Positions 31,333 through 40,735 of a stretch of 64,000 bases of DNA are shown piece after piece (the first letter of the stretch is position 1; each line of letters begins with the position of its first letter). The notes beneath the pieces were generated by a model. The model worked only from the letters and a program-made list of their open reading frames with translations. It did not search any database and was not told where the DNA came from. Position numbers and translations under genes: made by a program. This DNA is from Lachnospiraceae bacterium (GTDB taxonomy: Bacteria; Bacillota; Clostridia; Lachnospirales; Lachnospiraceae). The stretch is from assembly GCA_910575775.1 (NCBI GenBank), contig CAJTEY010000012.1, forward strand, positions 1-64,000, written 5' to 3'.

Positions 31333-33074
31333 TATTCGTCGAAGTCTCCGCCTCCGTTTGTCTGCGACTCGTAAACTTCCCTGTAAATCTCATTGTCGCG
31401 CAGCAGTTCCTCGTGGGTTCCAAACCCGTGCACCCGCCCGTCATCCATTACGATAATGCGGTCCGCGTTCATCACACTGGCCACACGCTGGGCAATGATC
31501 AGCTTCGTGGTGTCGGGAATCTCCTCCGCGAAAGCCTTTCTGATCTTCGCGTCCGTGGCCGTATCCACCGCGCTGGTGGAGTCATCCAGAATCAACACTT
31601 TCGGTTTCTTGAGAAGGGCCCGCGCTATGGTAAGCCTCTGCCTCTGCCCGCCGGAAACATTTGTGCCGCCCTGTTCTATATACGTGTGATACCCCTCCGG
31701 CATCTTCTCGATAAATTCATCCGCACAGGCGAGCCTGCATACCCTCCTGCACTCCTCCTCCGTGGCATCCGCATCACCCCAGCGCAGGTTATCCAGAATC
31801 GTGCCTGAGAAAAGTACATTTTTCTGCAAAACTACCGCCACCTGGTTTCTCAGTGTCACAATGTCATATTCCCTGACATCCCTGTCACCTACAAGCACCC
31901 TGCCATCCGTCACATCGTAGAGACGGCTGATCAGATTGACCAGACTTGTCTTTGCACTGCCGGTTCCGCCGATGATGCCGATGGTCTCCCCGGCCTTTAT
32001 TTTCAGGTTAATATCGTGTAAAACCGCCTCACTGCTCTCCTTGTGGTAGGAGAAGCGAACATGCTGAAACTCGATGTCCCCGCTCGCCACTTCGTAAACA
32101 GGATCGACTGGATTGGTCAAATTGCTCTTTTCATTGAGCACCTCACAGATACGCTCCGCGCTGGCGATACTCATGCTCAGCATCACAAATATCATGGCCA
32201 CCATCATCAGGCTCATCAGAATATTCATGCAGTATGTAAGCAGGCTCATCAGCTCGCCCGTGGTCAGCGTGTCCTGCACGATCTGTTTTGCGCCCAGCCA
32301 GCTGATTAACAGGATACAGCCGTAAACGGTGAACATCATAACCGGCATATTCAGCACCACATGCCGCTCGGCCTTGCTGAAAATATCGTAAATGCCCTGG
32401 CTGGCTTTCTTAAATTTCTCCGTCTCATGCGCTTCCCTGACGTAAGCCTTCACCACGCGGATCGCGCTCACGTTCTCCTGCACGGAAGCGTTCAGCTCGT
32501 CATATTTCGGAAAAGCCTGCTTGAAGTATTTCATGGCTCCTCTGATGATGAAAAACAGTACCGCTCCTAGCAGAATCACCGCCACCAGATAAATCCCGGC
32601 AAGTTCCGCGTTGATCAGAAAAGCCATCGCCATCGCACAGACCATGCTGACCGGGGCGCGGAAGCAGATCCGCAGGATCATCTGGTACGACATCTGCATA
32701 TTCGTCACATCCGTGGTCAGTCTGGTGATAAGTCCCGCCGTGCTGAACTTGTCGATGCTGGCAAACGAGAAGGTCTGTATGTTTTCAAACATGGCCTGCC
32801 TTAAATTTTTCGCAAAGCCCGTGGACGCCCTCGCCCCGTACTTGCCGCCCAGCACACCGCAGAAAAGCCCGCAGAGGGCCGCCGCAATCATTACCGCGCC
32901 CACTGCATAAACGTGCTGCATGTTCCCTGCCTCCACGCCATCGTCTATGATGGACGCCATCAGAAACGGGATCAGCATCTCAAAAACGACCTCCAGAACC
33001 ATAAAGACCGGCGTCATGACAGACACCTTCTTATATTCTTTGATTTGTGCCGCAAGGGTTTTAATCATTGTCAT
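31332..33074 (-). CDS. Heterodimeric ABC exporter half, degenerate-site subunit
   Basis: A 580-aa exporter half with six helices and an ATPase domain: Walker A GGTGSAKTS (about residues 365-373), signature NVSGGQRQR, Walker B LILDDSTSAVD (Asp in place of the catalytic Glu), and IIAQRVASV (Gln in place of the switch His). These two changes mark the degenerate nucleotide site seen in heterodimeric exporters. It pairs with the complete subunit encoded 306 nt downstream. Start ATG behind GGGAGGAATGAC. Confidence 0.92.
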   Translation of the reverse strand: MTMIKTLAAQIKEYKKVSVMTPVFMVLEVVFEMLIPFLMASIIDDGVEAGNMQHVYAVGAVMIAAALCGLFCGVLGGKYGARASTGFAKNLRQAMFENIQTFSFASIDKFSTAGLITRLTTDVTNMQMSYQMILRICFRAPVSMVCAMAMAFLINAELAGIYLVAVILLGAVLFFIIRGAMKYFKQAFPKYDELNASVQENVSAIRVVKAYVREAHETEKFKKASQGIYDIFSKAERHVVLNMPVMMFTVYGCILLISWLGAKQIVQDTLTTGELMSLLTYCMNILMSLMMVAMIFVMLSMSIASAERICEVLNEKSNLTNPVDPVYEVASGDIEFQHVRFSYHKESSEAVLHDINLKIKAGETIGIIGGTGSAKTSLVNLISRLYDVTDGRVLVGDRDVREYDIVTLRNQVAVVLQKNVLFSGTILDNLRWGDADATEEECRRVCRLACADEFIEKMPEGYHTYIEQGGTNVSGGQRQRLTIARALLKKPKVLILDDSTSAVDTATDAKIRKAFAEEIPDTTKLIIAQRVASVMNADRIIVMDDGRVHGFGTHEELLRDNEIYREVYESQTNGGGDFDE

Positions 33075-33344
33075 TCCTCCCTTATTGTTGTCTTTTTCTA
33101 TTTTTCTACATTAAAAAATTAATGTCAACGGCTTTCCGAACTTTTCATAATTTTTCACAAAATGTTCACAGACCCCCCACATGATTCTGTCGTGTACCAT
33201 ATAAAAAATACGCATTACTATTCATATTTTTTGCAAATCGGGATATACTAAGCAAAACATTTTTTTGGTTTGACCGCCCTCTATACTTGCGTTATAATAA
33301 TAGAAACAAACACTCTAAATCAAAATCTCGTTTTGGAGGATTCC

Positions 33345-34613
33345 ATGATACTTAATTATAAGTTCAAAAACTTTATGTCCTTCCGGGAAAATGCAGAGTT
33401 TTCGATGCAGGCCCCGAAATCAAAAGTGAAAAACAGATTTCCCAATAATTATATTACTTCCGGCACTGGCGCAGACTTGCTGAAAACCGCTGTGATTGTA
33501 GGCGAAAATGCAGGCGGAAAGTCAAATTTTGTCAGAAGTCTGTCCTATTTACAGGCATTTTTTACAGGAGCTGAAACGCCCAAATCATATAAAAATGCGA
33601 TAAACACCAATAATGAACCGGGCTATTGTCCAAAAAAGAGCCAGACCTTGCAGTCCTTTGAACTCGAAATCTGCGTAAGCGAAAGTACCCTGTATCTTTA
33701 TCATTTAGAAATAGACTTCGTTGGAATTGTAAACGAATCCTTTTCTATCAAAAGTCACGTTAAAAACAAATATAGAAAAATATTCGCTCTGGAAAGAAGC
33801 GAATGTACAACAGAGTGCAAAAACAAGAACGACTGTGCAGACAGTAACAACTGCCAAACCGAATCCGTAGTTACATATCATTTGGATATGCAGCTACCTG
33901 ATCAGGCGATAGAAAGAGCACTTGCAAAAGCAGTCGATGCAGATACCGCAAACGGATTAACAGTCATAAAGCTCGCCCTGTTAGGCTACGAACACGCGAT
34001 TGCTTTTACAAACCGGGTCAAAAATGACTTGTGTCCGGAAACTAATAGGATTAATTATGACATCTATAAATCCATGAGAAGCGAAGAAGATGATCTGCGG
34101 ATTTTACACGATCCAAGATATTTAGAGATCTTCCGGATGATTGACTCCAGTATGATCGATTGTAAAATAGATGCAGAAAATCCTTTTTCAAAAACGATGA
34201 TTGTCAGACAAAAAAAGGACGGCAGCACATTTTCCCGGGAACTTTCACAGGATTCCAGCGGTGTCCGCGAATTTTTTGCATGGGCTGTGCAGATTTTTAG
34301 AGTGGTATATGAAGACAAAATAGTCTTTGCAGATGAAATGGACCGTGTATTAAACCCTGTCTTATCCGACAGAGTCATTTCCTTCATCTGTGGGAAGGAG
34401 CATCACGGTCAGTTCGTTTTCACGACACATAATGTTTTACATCTCGACTTAAAAAACTATATGAAGGAACAGATTTACTTCATCACAAAAGACGTGGAAA
34501 CCTTGGATTCAGAATTGTATTCCTTAGCAGATTTTCCCGAAATACGGTACGAAACGACTAAAATATACGAATTTTACATGAAAGGTATTTTGGGAGGTAC
34601 AGCGATTGAGTAG
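33345..34613 (+). CDS. RloA-like AAA ATPase, AbiL-type defence
   Basis: A 422-aa SMC/OLD-like ATPase: FKNFMSFRENAEFSM start, Walker A GENAGGKS (53-60), signature-like ELSQDSSGVREFF, Walker B IVFADEMD, H-loop FVFTTHNVLHLDL. Architecture and the overlapping RloB gene match RloA / AbiLi of abortive-infection type systems. An unusual insertion has four cysteines, C154-x3-C158-x5-C164-x5-C170, in a charged loop. Start ATG 33345 lies behind TTTTGGAGGATTCC; an open frame extends upstream without a ribosome site. It presumably senses infection and drives the RloB effector (family-based inference). Confidence 0.88.
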   Translation: MILNYKFKNFMSFRENAEFSMQAPKSKVKNRFPNNYITSGTGADLLKTAVIVGENAGGKSNFVRSLSYLQAFFTGAETPKSYKNAINTNNEPGYCPKKSQTLQSFELEICVSESTLYLYHLEIDFVGIVNESFSIKSHVKNKYRKIFALERSECTTECKNKNDCADSNNCQTESVVTYHLDMQLPDQAIERALAKAVDADTANGLTVIKLALLGYEHAIAFTNRVKNDLCPETNRINYDIYKSMRSEEDDLRILHDPRYLEIFRMIDSSMIDCKIDAENPFSKTMIVRQKKDGSTFSRELSQDSSGVREFFAWAVQIFRVVYEDKIVFADEMDRVLNPVLSDRVISFICGKEHHGQFVFTTHNVLHLDLKNYMKEQIYFITKDVETLDSELYSLADFPEIRYETTKIYEFYMKGILGGTAIE

Positions 34614-35262
34614 AAAAATACGCCAACCACAAAAAATCTTCAAAGTTTTTTGTGAAGGAGGCACGGAACATCATTATATAGACGAACTGCGTCGCCAGAA
34701 AAAACTGTCGATCACCCTGAAACTCGTGAATATGGAGGGCGGCGGTTACCGCAATTTTCTGGAGCAGGTGAGAGCCGATGGTACCACAAACTGTCTTGCA
34801 AAGTTTATCATTATTGACGGCGACCGGGCGATTTCGGAAGAAGGCGAAAAGAAAAATCTGGATGAGCTTTTAAAATACTGCATCCTGCAAAACAAAAACG
34901 GGAGGATTCCACATTTTCTAATTGTCAATGATCCCGATTTTGAATACCTTGCGTGTCTGCATACGCCAAGATATAACGGTCAGAACGCCGCTCAGTATCT
35001 GCTCAGGGAATTGGGCTACAAAAGCATCGATGCTTTTAAGGCAGACAAAAAAGTTTATCATGTCCTTAACACCAACGGAAACTCTTATGAGCAGATGCTT
35101 TCACAATTAAAAAGCGAAAACTGCTTTGTGATCAACAAATACTCGATCAACAAAAAGCAATATGAAATGAAAGTTTCCACTACTTATGATTGGGAAAAGC
35201 TTGGAAGAAAGGCATCCAACATGAATGAATTTTTTGAGGTGATAAACGATTTCCATACATAA
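34606..35262 (+). CDS. RloB-family protein, AbiL-type defence
   Basis: A 218-aa RloB: FCEGGTEHHYIDEL (16-27, the C-E-G-x-T-E motif), FIIIDGDRAIS (Asp71/Asp73, TOPRIM-like acidic pair), and NDPDFEYLACLH (108-119, the family N-P-x-F-E motif, here with Asp109 ahead of Pro). The motifs suggest a metal-dependent nuclease-like fold, activity unproven. It overlaps the ATPase gene by 8 bp, so the two are co-translated. Converges on the sugar transporter operon. Confidence 0.88.
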   Translation: MSRKIRQPQKIFKVFCEGGTEHHYIDELRRQKKLSITLKLVNMEGGGYRNFLEQVRADGTTNCLAKFIIIDGDRAISEEGEKKNLDELLKYCILQNKNGRIPHFLIVNDPDFEYLACLHTPRYNGQNAAQYLLRELGYKSIDAFKADKKVYHVLNTNGNSYEQMLSQLKSENCFVINKYSINKKQYEMKVSTTYDWEKLGRKASNMNEFFEVINDFHT

Positions 35263-35288
35263 ACGTTTCCAGCCTCTGCAGTACAAAA

Positions 35289-35313
35289 GAGGGCTGCCTC
35301 CCGGGCAGCCCTC
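35289..35313. terminator. Terminator between convergent genes
   Basis: Perfect 10-bp stem GAGGGCTGCC (35289-35298) and GGCAGCCCTC (35304-35313). On the minus strand TTTTGTAC follows, so it suits the sugar transporter operon best; on the plus strand it is followed by CCTCTTATT. Confidence 0.75.
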
Positions 35314-35339
35314 CCTCTTATTACTGCTGTAACATTCTG

Positions 35340-36506
35340 TCAGTCTTTCGTCTTCTCTTTATTGTTCATAATCTCGAACACAACCGCCGCCAGAAGCACA
35401 ACGCCCTTAACCACCTTCTGCCAGTTCGCATCGATACCCATAAGGCTCATGCCCAGGTTGATAACACCGATCAGTGTTGCGCCGATTACCATACCGAACA
35501 CGGTACCAGAACCGCCGTATGCGGACACGCCGCCCACCACGCAGGCGGAAATCGCATCCATCTCATAGTTGGTTCCGGCTGTGGGAGTCGCCGCAGACAG
35601 TCTCGCCATCGTCATCCACCCACTGATCACAGTGAGCACCGCCATATTCAGATACGCCAGGAAGAAAATCCTCTTTGTGTCAATACCGGAAAGTCTGGTA
35701 GCTTCCACGTTGCCGCCGATGGTGTAGAAATAACGGCCGATGGTCGTCTTGGAGGTGATGAAATTATAAATCAGAACGATCACTGCCACCCAGACCAGAT
35801 TATTCGGGATGCCGCCCGCCTGTGCCAGCTTCCACGCAAACAGCAGGATCACCACGCTGACAAGCACACAGCGCACGATCACGCTGGTCATAGTCTCCGC
35901 CTCATACCCCTTTTTCACCTTGTCATTTCTGCCTTTTAACTGTAAAACCACGAACAGCACGCACGCGATCACACCCACAAGCAGGCAGGTAATATTCAGC
36001 GCTGCACCGCCAAAGACATCGGGGATGCTGCCGTTAAACATTTTGATAAAGCCTTCCGGCATAGGCGCGATCGTCGCGCCGTTTAAGAGCGCCGTACCCC
36101 AGCCTCTGAAAGCAAGATAGCCTGCCAGCGTTGCAATCCAGGGCGGAATGTTGATATAAGCGATGAGAAAACCTTCCACAACGCCGTAGATCACGCCTGC
36201 ACCTACCATGAGAAGCATTGCCACCGGCACCGACATGCCGCCACGCACCATCATGTGTCCGCCGATTGCGCCGACAAAGCAGACAAAGGAACCAACGGAA
36301 AGGTCGATGTTACCGCCTGTCAGCATACACATTAACATACCTGTTGCCAGCACGAACACATAAGCGTTCTGCGCGATCAGCGCCTGAAAACTGGATGCCG
36401 CAAACATCTGTCCCTCTGTCATCACCGAGAAGAATATCACGATCAGGACAAGGACTATTTTCATGGTATGTTTTCTAAATATTTCCATTGCTTTATTCAT
36501 TTTCAT
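35340..36506 (-). CDS. Sugar ABC transporter permease (GguB/XylH type), second copy
   Basis: A 388-aa carbohydrate ABC permease with about ten helices: NAYVFVLATGMLMCMLTGGNIDLSVGS, IGRYFYTIGGNVEATRLSGI, and SACVVGGVSAYGGSGTVFGMVIGA. It is a tandem paralogue of the preceding gene (36516-37685), 9 nt away, sharing these motifs but differing in loops (IKMFNGSIPDVFGGAALN). Transporters of this class use one permease gene as a homodimer; two copies could form a heterodimer. Last gene of the operon, followed by a terminator. Confidence 0.92.
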   Translation of the reverse strand: MKMNKAMEIFRKHTMKIVLVLIVIFFSVMTEGQMFAASSFQALIAQNAYVFVLATGMLMCMLTGGNIDLSVGSFVCFVGAIGGHMMVRGGMSVPVAMLLMVGAGVIYGVVEGFLIAYINIPPWIATLAGYLAFRGWGTALLNGATIAPMPEGFIKMFNGSIPDVFGGAALNITCLLVGVIACVLFVVLQLKGRNDKVKKGYEAETMTSVIVRCVLVSVVILLFAWKLAQAGGIPNNLVWVAVIVLIYNFITSKTTIGRYFYTIGGNVEATRLSGIDTKRIFFLAYLNMAVLTVISGWMTMARLSAATPTAGTNYEMDAISACVVGGVSAYGGSGTVFGMVIGATLIGVINLGMSLMGIDANWQKVVKGVVLLAAVVFEIMNNKEKTKD

Positions 36507-36515
36507 CCTCCCCCT

Positions 36516-37685
36516 TTATTTCTTCTCTCTCTTGGACAGTACGTCAAAGGCAACCGCTATTAAGAGCACAAGACCCTTAACCACCTTCTGGTAGTTTGCG
36601 TCCATACCCATGATACTCATACCCTGGTTGATTACACCCATCAGAGTTGCACCGACCACCACGCCGGCCACGGAGCCGACGCCGCCATATGCGGATGCAC
36701 CGCCGATAAAGCATGCGCCGATGGCGTCCATCTCATACCCCTGCCCGTAAGTGGGCTGTGATGAGGTCAGTCTCGCGATCGTGAGGATACCTGCCAGAGC
36801 GGCGAGGAATCCCATATTCACATAAGCGATAAAGTACACTTTTTTCGTATTGATACCGGAAAGTCTGGTCGCCTTCTCATTGCCGCCCACCGCGTACAGA
36901 TAACGGCCGATTCTGGTCTTCGTGGTCAAGTAACCGTAAACAAGCAGTACCAGAAGAATCCAGATGAGCGCTGTGGGGATTCCCTTGTGGGATGACAGCT
37001 TATAGCTGATCCATAAAATAACGGCACTGATTACAGCCAGCTTTGCTATGGTACTGCCGAGAGGCGCTGTCTCATAACCTCTGCTTTTATTGTTGATGCG
37101 GTTCTTTAACTGCACCGCGATCAGAACGGCAACCGCAATACAGCCGGCGATCATACAGGTCATATTGAAGTCTTCGCCGCCAAAAAGATCCGGCACATAA
37201 CAGTCTGCGCCGCCGCCGAACACCTTGATGAAAGCCTCGCTCTTGATGGAAACCGTCATACCCTGCAGCACCGCATTGGAAAGTCCGCGGAATGCGTACA
37301 TACCAGCCAGCGTTGCAATAAAGGGCGGCACCTTCACATAAGCGATCCAGAATCCCTGCCACATACCGATCAGAATACCTATTACCAGCATGGCAAGAAC
37401 CGCCGCCACAACATTCACCTTTTTATCCATCATCATCGCGCCCACCGCGCCCGCAAAGCAGACCACGGAACCCACGGAAAGGTCGATGTTGCCGCCTGTC
37501 AGAATACAGAGCAGCATACCTGTCGCCAGCACGAACACATACGCGTTCTGGGAGATCAGGTTATTGATATTCTGCGGGAAAAGGATTTTTCCCTCTGTCG
37601 TGATACTAAAGAAAATCACCACCAGAACAAGGGCGATAATCATGGTATATTTTCTTAAGAATGTAGAAGCATTCGTCTTTTCCAT
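36516..37685 (-). CDS. gguB: Sugar ABC transporter permease (GguB/XylH type), first copy
   Basis: A 389-aa permease with the same motifs: NAYVFVLATGMLLCILTGGNIDLSVGS, IGRYLYAVGGNEKATRLSGI, and GACFIGGASAYGGVGSVAGVVVGA. It forms the membrane channel for multiple-sugar import with the ATPase encoded 4 nt upstream. The cysteine-containing loop GGGADCYVPDLFGGEDFN is absent from the second copy, marking different external faces. Start ATG behind AAGGGGATGG. Confidence 0.93.
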   Translation of the reverse strand: MEKTNASTFLRKYTMIIALVLVVIFFSITTEGKILFPQNINNLISQNAYVFVLATGMLLCILTGGNIDLSVGSVVCFAGAVGAMMMDKKVNVVAAVLAMLVIGILIGMWQGFWIAYVKVPPFIATLAGMYAFRGLSNAVLQGMTVSIKSEAFIKVFGGGADCYVPDLFGGEDFNMTCMIAGCIAVAVLIAVQLKNRINNKSRGYETAPLGSTIAKLAVISAVILWISYKLSSHKGIPTALIWILLVLLVYGYLTTKTRIGRYLYAVGGNEKATRLSGINTKKVYFIAYVNMGFLAALAGILTIARLTSSQPTYGQGYEMDAIGACFIGGASAYGGVGSVAGVVVGATLMGVINQGMSIMGMDANYQKVVKGLVLLIAVAFDVLSKREKK

Positions 37686-37689
37686 CCCC

Positions 37690-39228
37690 TTACGCCCCCT
37701 TTCCGGATGTTACAATGATGGACATGATCTTCTCCTGGGATGCCTCCTCAGCGGAGAGTTCCCCGGCAATCTTACCCTCGTTCATCACATAAATCCTGTC
37801 GCTCATGCCGAGCACCTCAGGCAGCTCGGAAGAGATCATCACCACGGACTTGCCCGCCGCCACCAGATCGTTGATGATACAGTAAATCTCGTACTTTGCG
37901 CCCACATCGATACCTCTGGTAGGCTCATCCAGAATCAATACATCGGGATCCGTAAACATCCACTTAGCCAGAAGAACCTTCTGCTGGTTTCCGCCGGAAA
38001 GATTGCCCACGTTCTGCTCCACGGTAGGACACTTGGTCTTAAGTTTCCCCCGGTATTCTTCCGCAACCTGGTACTCCTTATCCTTGTCAATGATCATCCG
38101 AGGACTGATGCTGTCCAGATTTGCCAGAGTGGTGTTGATCTTAATCGGGTTGGTAAGGACAAGCCCGTTGCCCTTCCGATCCTCCGTCACATAGGCGAGC
38201 TTATTCTTGATGGCCTGTTTGATGGTCTTTAAGTGCACTTCTTTTCCGTCCAGATAGAGCTGTCCGCTGATATTGGTGCCGTAGGACTGCCCGAAAATAC
38301 TCATGGCAAGCTCGGTACGCCCCGCGCCCATCAGGCCGGAGATACCTACCACCTCACCCTTTCTCACCTTGATGGACACGTTGTCGCACACCTTCCTCTC
38401 CGGGTAGAGCGGATGATGCACCGTCCAGTTCTTCACTTCCATATTCACGTCACCGATCTTTACATTGTGACGCTTCGGGAAACGGTCAGTCAGTTCACGG
38501 CCAACCATCCCCTGAATAATTCTATCCTCTGAAATCTCCGTGGTATGCTTATCCATCGTTTCGATGGTGGAACCGTCACGGATAACCGTAATCTTATCCG
38601 CCACATAAGCAACCTCGTTTAACTTATGAGATATAATAATCGAAGTCATGCCCTCTTTCTTAAACTTTAACATAAGATCGAGCAGCGCCTGGGAATCCTT
38701 CTCATTCAATGAGGATGTCGGCTCATCCAGAATCAAAAGCTTCGCATGTTTGGCCATCGCCTTGGCGATCTCCACAAGCTGCTGTTTTCCGGTACCGATA
38801 TCTTTGACCAGCACCTTGGACGATTCCGAAAGACCTACCATCTTCAGATATTTGTCAGCTTCCCCATAAGTTTCGTTCCAGTCGATCGCCGCGCTTTTTC
38901 CCCGCTCGTTCCCAAGGAACATATTCTCTCCGATGGTCATGTAAGGGATCAGCGCCAGCTCCTGATGGATGATGACGATTCCCTTCTCCTCGGAGTCCTT
39001 GATCTTACCAAACTTACACACTTCACCGTTGTAGACGATGTCGCCCTCATATGTACCATAGGGATAAATGCCGCTCAGGACATTCATCAGCGTGGATTTT
39101 CCCGCGCCGTTCTCACCGACCAGCGCGTGGATCTCCCCTTCCTCCACCTTCAGGTTTACATTGTCGAGCGCCTTGACACCGGGGAACGTTTTGGTAATAT
39201 TTTTCATTTCCAGTAAAACTTTAGCCAA
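37690..39228 (-). CDS. gguA: Sugar ABC transporter ATPase, tandem domains
   Basis: A 512-aa double ATPase of the GguA/MmsA/XylG type. The first domain has Walker [10 protein letters not shown] (around residue 38), signature-like [15 protein letters not shown] and [11 protein letters not shown]. The second has degenerate Walker [24 protein letters not shown] and [15 protein letters not shown]. It energises sugar uptake. The start is taken as a TTG (39228) because GGGAGG lies 8 nt before it and homologues begin [21 protein letters not shown]; upstream in-frame codons run through repeat DNA. Confidence 0.93.
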   Translation of the reverse strand: MAKVLLEMKNITKTFPGVKALDNVNLKVEEGEIHALVGENGAGKSTLMNVLSGIYPYGTYEGDIVYNGEVCKFGKIKDSEEKGIVIIHQELALIPYMTIGENMFLGNERGKSAAIDWNETYGEADKYLKMVGLSESSKVLVKDIGTGKQQLVEIAKAMAKHAKLLILDEPTSSLNEKDSQALLDLMLKFKKEGMTSIIISHKLNEVAYVADKITVIRDGSTIETMDKHTTEISEDRIIQGMVGRELTDRFPKRHNVKIGDVNMEVKNWTVHHPLYPERKVCDNVSIKVRKGEVVGISGLMGAGRTELAMSIFGQSYGTNISGQLYLDGKEVHLKTIKQAIKNKLAYVTEDRKGNGLVLTNPIKINTTLANLDSISPRMIIDKDKEYQVAEEYRGKLKTKCPTVEQNVGNLSGGNQQKVLLAKWMFTDPDVLILDEPTRGIDVGAKYEIYCIINDLVAAGKSVVMISSELPEVLGMSDRIYVMNEGKIAGELSAEEASQEKIMSIIVTSGKGA

Positions 39229-39347
39229 AGTGTATTCCTCCCAACATTTTTTGTATCTGCTACCCACTTCTCTCTCTAAAATCAGCAGGCGGGAAAACCC
39301 GCCTGCCGGTTTCACTTACTACTATTCTATCATATTTCTGATATGCG

Positions 39348-39370
39348 GAGAATGCGTTCTTTGCATTCTC
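39348..39370. repeat. GAGAATGC hairpin, copy 1
   Basis: GAGAATGC (39348-39355) pairs with GCATTCTC (39363-39370). Same stem as after nifS and as the two copies in the adjacent tandem repeat. Followed at 39373 by TCTGAGACTTAGAATTTCTTGACGA, a relative of the TGTGAGACTTAG..CTTCTTAACGA strand at 31268-31291. Confidence 0.7.
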
Positions 39371-39403
39371 TTGTCTGAGACTTAGAATTTCTTGACGAAA
39401 CTC

Positions 39404-39499
39404 TTTCTCAACCCACAGAGAATGCGCTTTTTGCATTCTCTCATGTGATGCTTTCTCAACCCGCAGAGAATGCGCTTTTTGCATTCTCTCATGTGAAGT
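39404..39499. repeat. Tandem 48-bp repeat carrying GAGAATGC hairpins
   Basis: Two 48-bp units (39404-39451 and 39452-39499) differ at only about three positions. Each contains the stem AGAGAATGC/GCATTCTCT (39417-39425 with 39433-39441; 39465-39473 with 39481-39489) around an identical GCTTTTT loop, flanked by TTTCTCAACCC and TCATGTGA. Confidence 0.85.
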
Positions 39500-39548
39500 C
39501 TGAAATCACTTAGTGAGGTTCTTCCGAACTTAGTGATTTCCTTCACAT
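39491..39548 (-). repeat. Post-stop hairpin of chvE
   Basis: Outer stem ATGTGAAG (39491-39498)/CTTCACAT (39541-39548), inner stem GAAATCACT (39502-39510)/AGTGATTTC (39532-39540), both perfect. It begins 2 nt after the chvE stop codon on the minus strand. The same position and the same TGTGA-type base occur after nifS and the exporter gene. Confidence 0.8.
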
Positions 39549-39550
39549 TG

Positions 39551-40735
39551 TTACTGGAGATCCGCCTCTGTATAGTAACCGGAATCGATCAGCAGCTCTT
39601 TGTAGTTGTTCGCATCTGCGAATACAGGCTCACAAAGGTAAGAAGGAATCACGCCTGTGCCGTTGTCGTAAGTCGTGGTATCGTTTACTTCAACAGTCTC
39701 ACCCTTCAGGATCTGGCCAACCATCTTAACTACCTGAGATGCCAGAGTACGGGTATCCTTGAATACGGACATGGACTGCTTGCCGTCGATCATGTTCTTT
39801 ACGTTTGCGATATCACAGTCCTGACCTGTAACAACAGGGTAATCGCCTGTGTAGTTTGCTGCCAGAGCGTTCTCAACACCGAGAGCGGTGGAGTCGTTGG
39901 AGCAAAGCGCAATGTGAAGAGTCGTACCGTCAGAGTAGTTGGAAGAAAGGATGTTCTCCATTCTTGCCTGTGCAGTCTCGGTAGCCCATGCAGGCGTACC
40001 AACGGTTGCGAAATCAATCTGGCCGGAGGGAACAACGATCTTTCCGGCGTCCATGTAAGGCTTTAACACGTCAATTGCGCCGTTGTAGAAGAAGGTTGCG
40101 TTGTTGTCATCCGGGGAACCGCCGGTGATCTCCATGTTGAAAGGACCTTCCGCGTTGTCCAGATCCAGTGCGTCTACAATGTACTGACCCTGTGTCTGTC
40201 CTACTTTGTAGTTGTCGAAGGTAGCGTAGTAGGAAATCGCATCGGTGTTCTTGATCAGACGGTCATATGCGATAACCGGGATGTTTTTGCTCTTTGCGCC
40301 TTCCAGAACGGTGGTCAGGGACTCGCCGTCGATAGAAGCGATAACCAGTACGGAGCAGCCGCCGTTGATCATGTTCTCGATCTGGGAAACCTGAGTAGCT
40401 ACGTCGTTGGAAGCGTACTGAAGGTCTACCTCATAACCTGCTGCCTCAAGCTCTGCCTGCATGTTGGAACCGTCCTGATTCCATCTCTGCAGATCCTTTG
40501 TGGGCATTGCCACACCAACCTTATTGCCGCTGGGAGCTGCTGCGTCCGCTGCGGGAGCCTCTGCCTCTGCGTCCGCTGCCGGAGCCTCTGCCTCTGCCTC
40601 AGCCTCTGCTGCAGGAGCCTCCGTCTCTGCTGCGGGCTCTGTAGCTGCCGGAGCCGCGTCGCCTCCGCCACAGCCAACCAGTGTAGCTGCAACCATAGAA
40701 GTTGCAAGTACCATGCCTAATACTTTTCTTTTCAT
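39551..40735 (-). CDS. chvE: ChvE-type sugar-binding lipoprotein
   Basis: A 394-aa extracellular binding protein. Signal peptide with lipobox TLVGC (Cys22), then a low-complexity tether of about 45 residues built from APAAEAEAEAEAP-type repeats. The type I periplasmic-binding fold follows from NKVGVAMPTKDLQRWNQDG, with IASIDGESLTTVLEGAK, AYDRLIKNTDAI, and TGGSPDDNNATFFYNGA. It delivers an aldose-type sugar to the GguAB transporter. A long AT-rich leader lies upstream (40736-40920), with a TG-extended TATATT around 40790 but no clear -35. The post-stop hairpins may hold the mRNA end and favour high chvE levels over the transporter genes. Confidence 0.94.
   Translation of the reverse strand: MKRKVLGMVLATSMVAATLVGCGGGDAAPAATEPAAETEAPAAEAEAEAEAPAADAEAEAPAADAAAPSGNKVGVAMPTKDLQRWNQDGSNMQAELEAAGYEVDLQYASNDVATQVSQIENMINGGCSVLVIASIDGESLTTVLEGAKSKNIPVIAYDRLIKNTDAISYYATFDNYKVGQTQGQYIVDALDLDNAEGPFNMEITGGSPDDNNATFFYNGAIDVLKPYMDAGKIVVPSGQIDFATVGTPAWATETAQARMENILSSNYSDGTTLHIALCSNDSTALGVENALAANYTGDYPVVTGQDCDIANVKNMIDGKQSMSVFKDTRTLASQVVKMVGQILKGETVEVNDTTTYDNGTGVIPSYLCEPVFADANNYKELLIDSGYYTEADLQ

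Noticed and set aside
39260..39484. A 74-codon minus-strand frame with repeated QKAHSL peptides
   Set aside because: It is produced by the tandem hairpin repeats, has no good ribosome site and lies in a 3' non-coding element.
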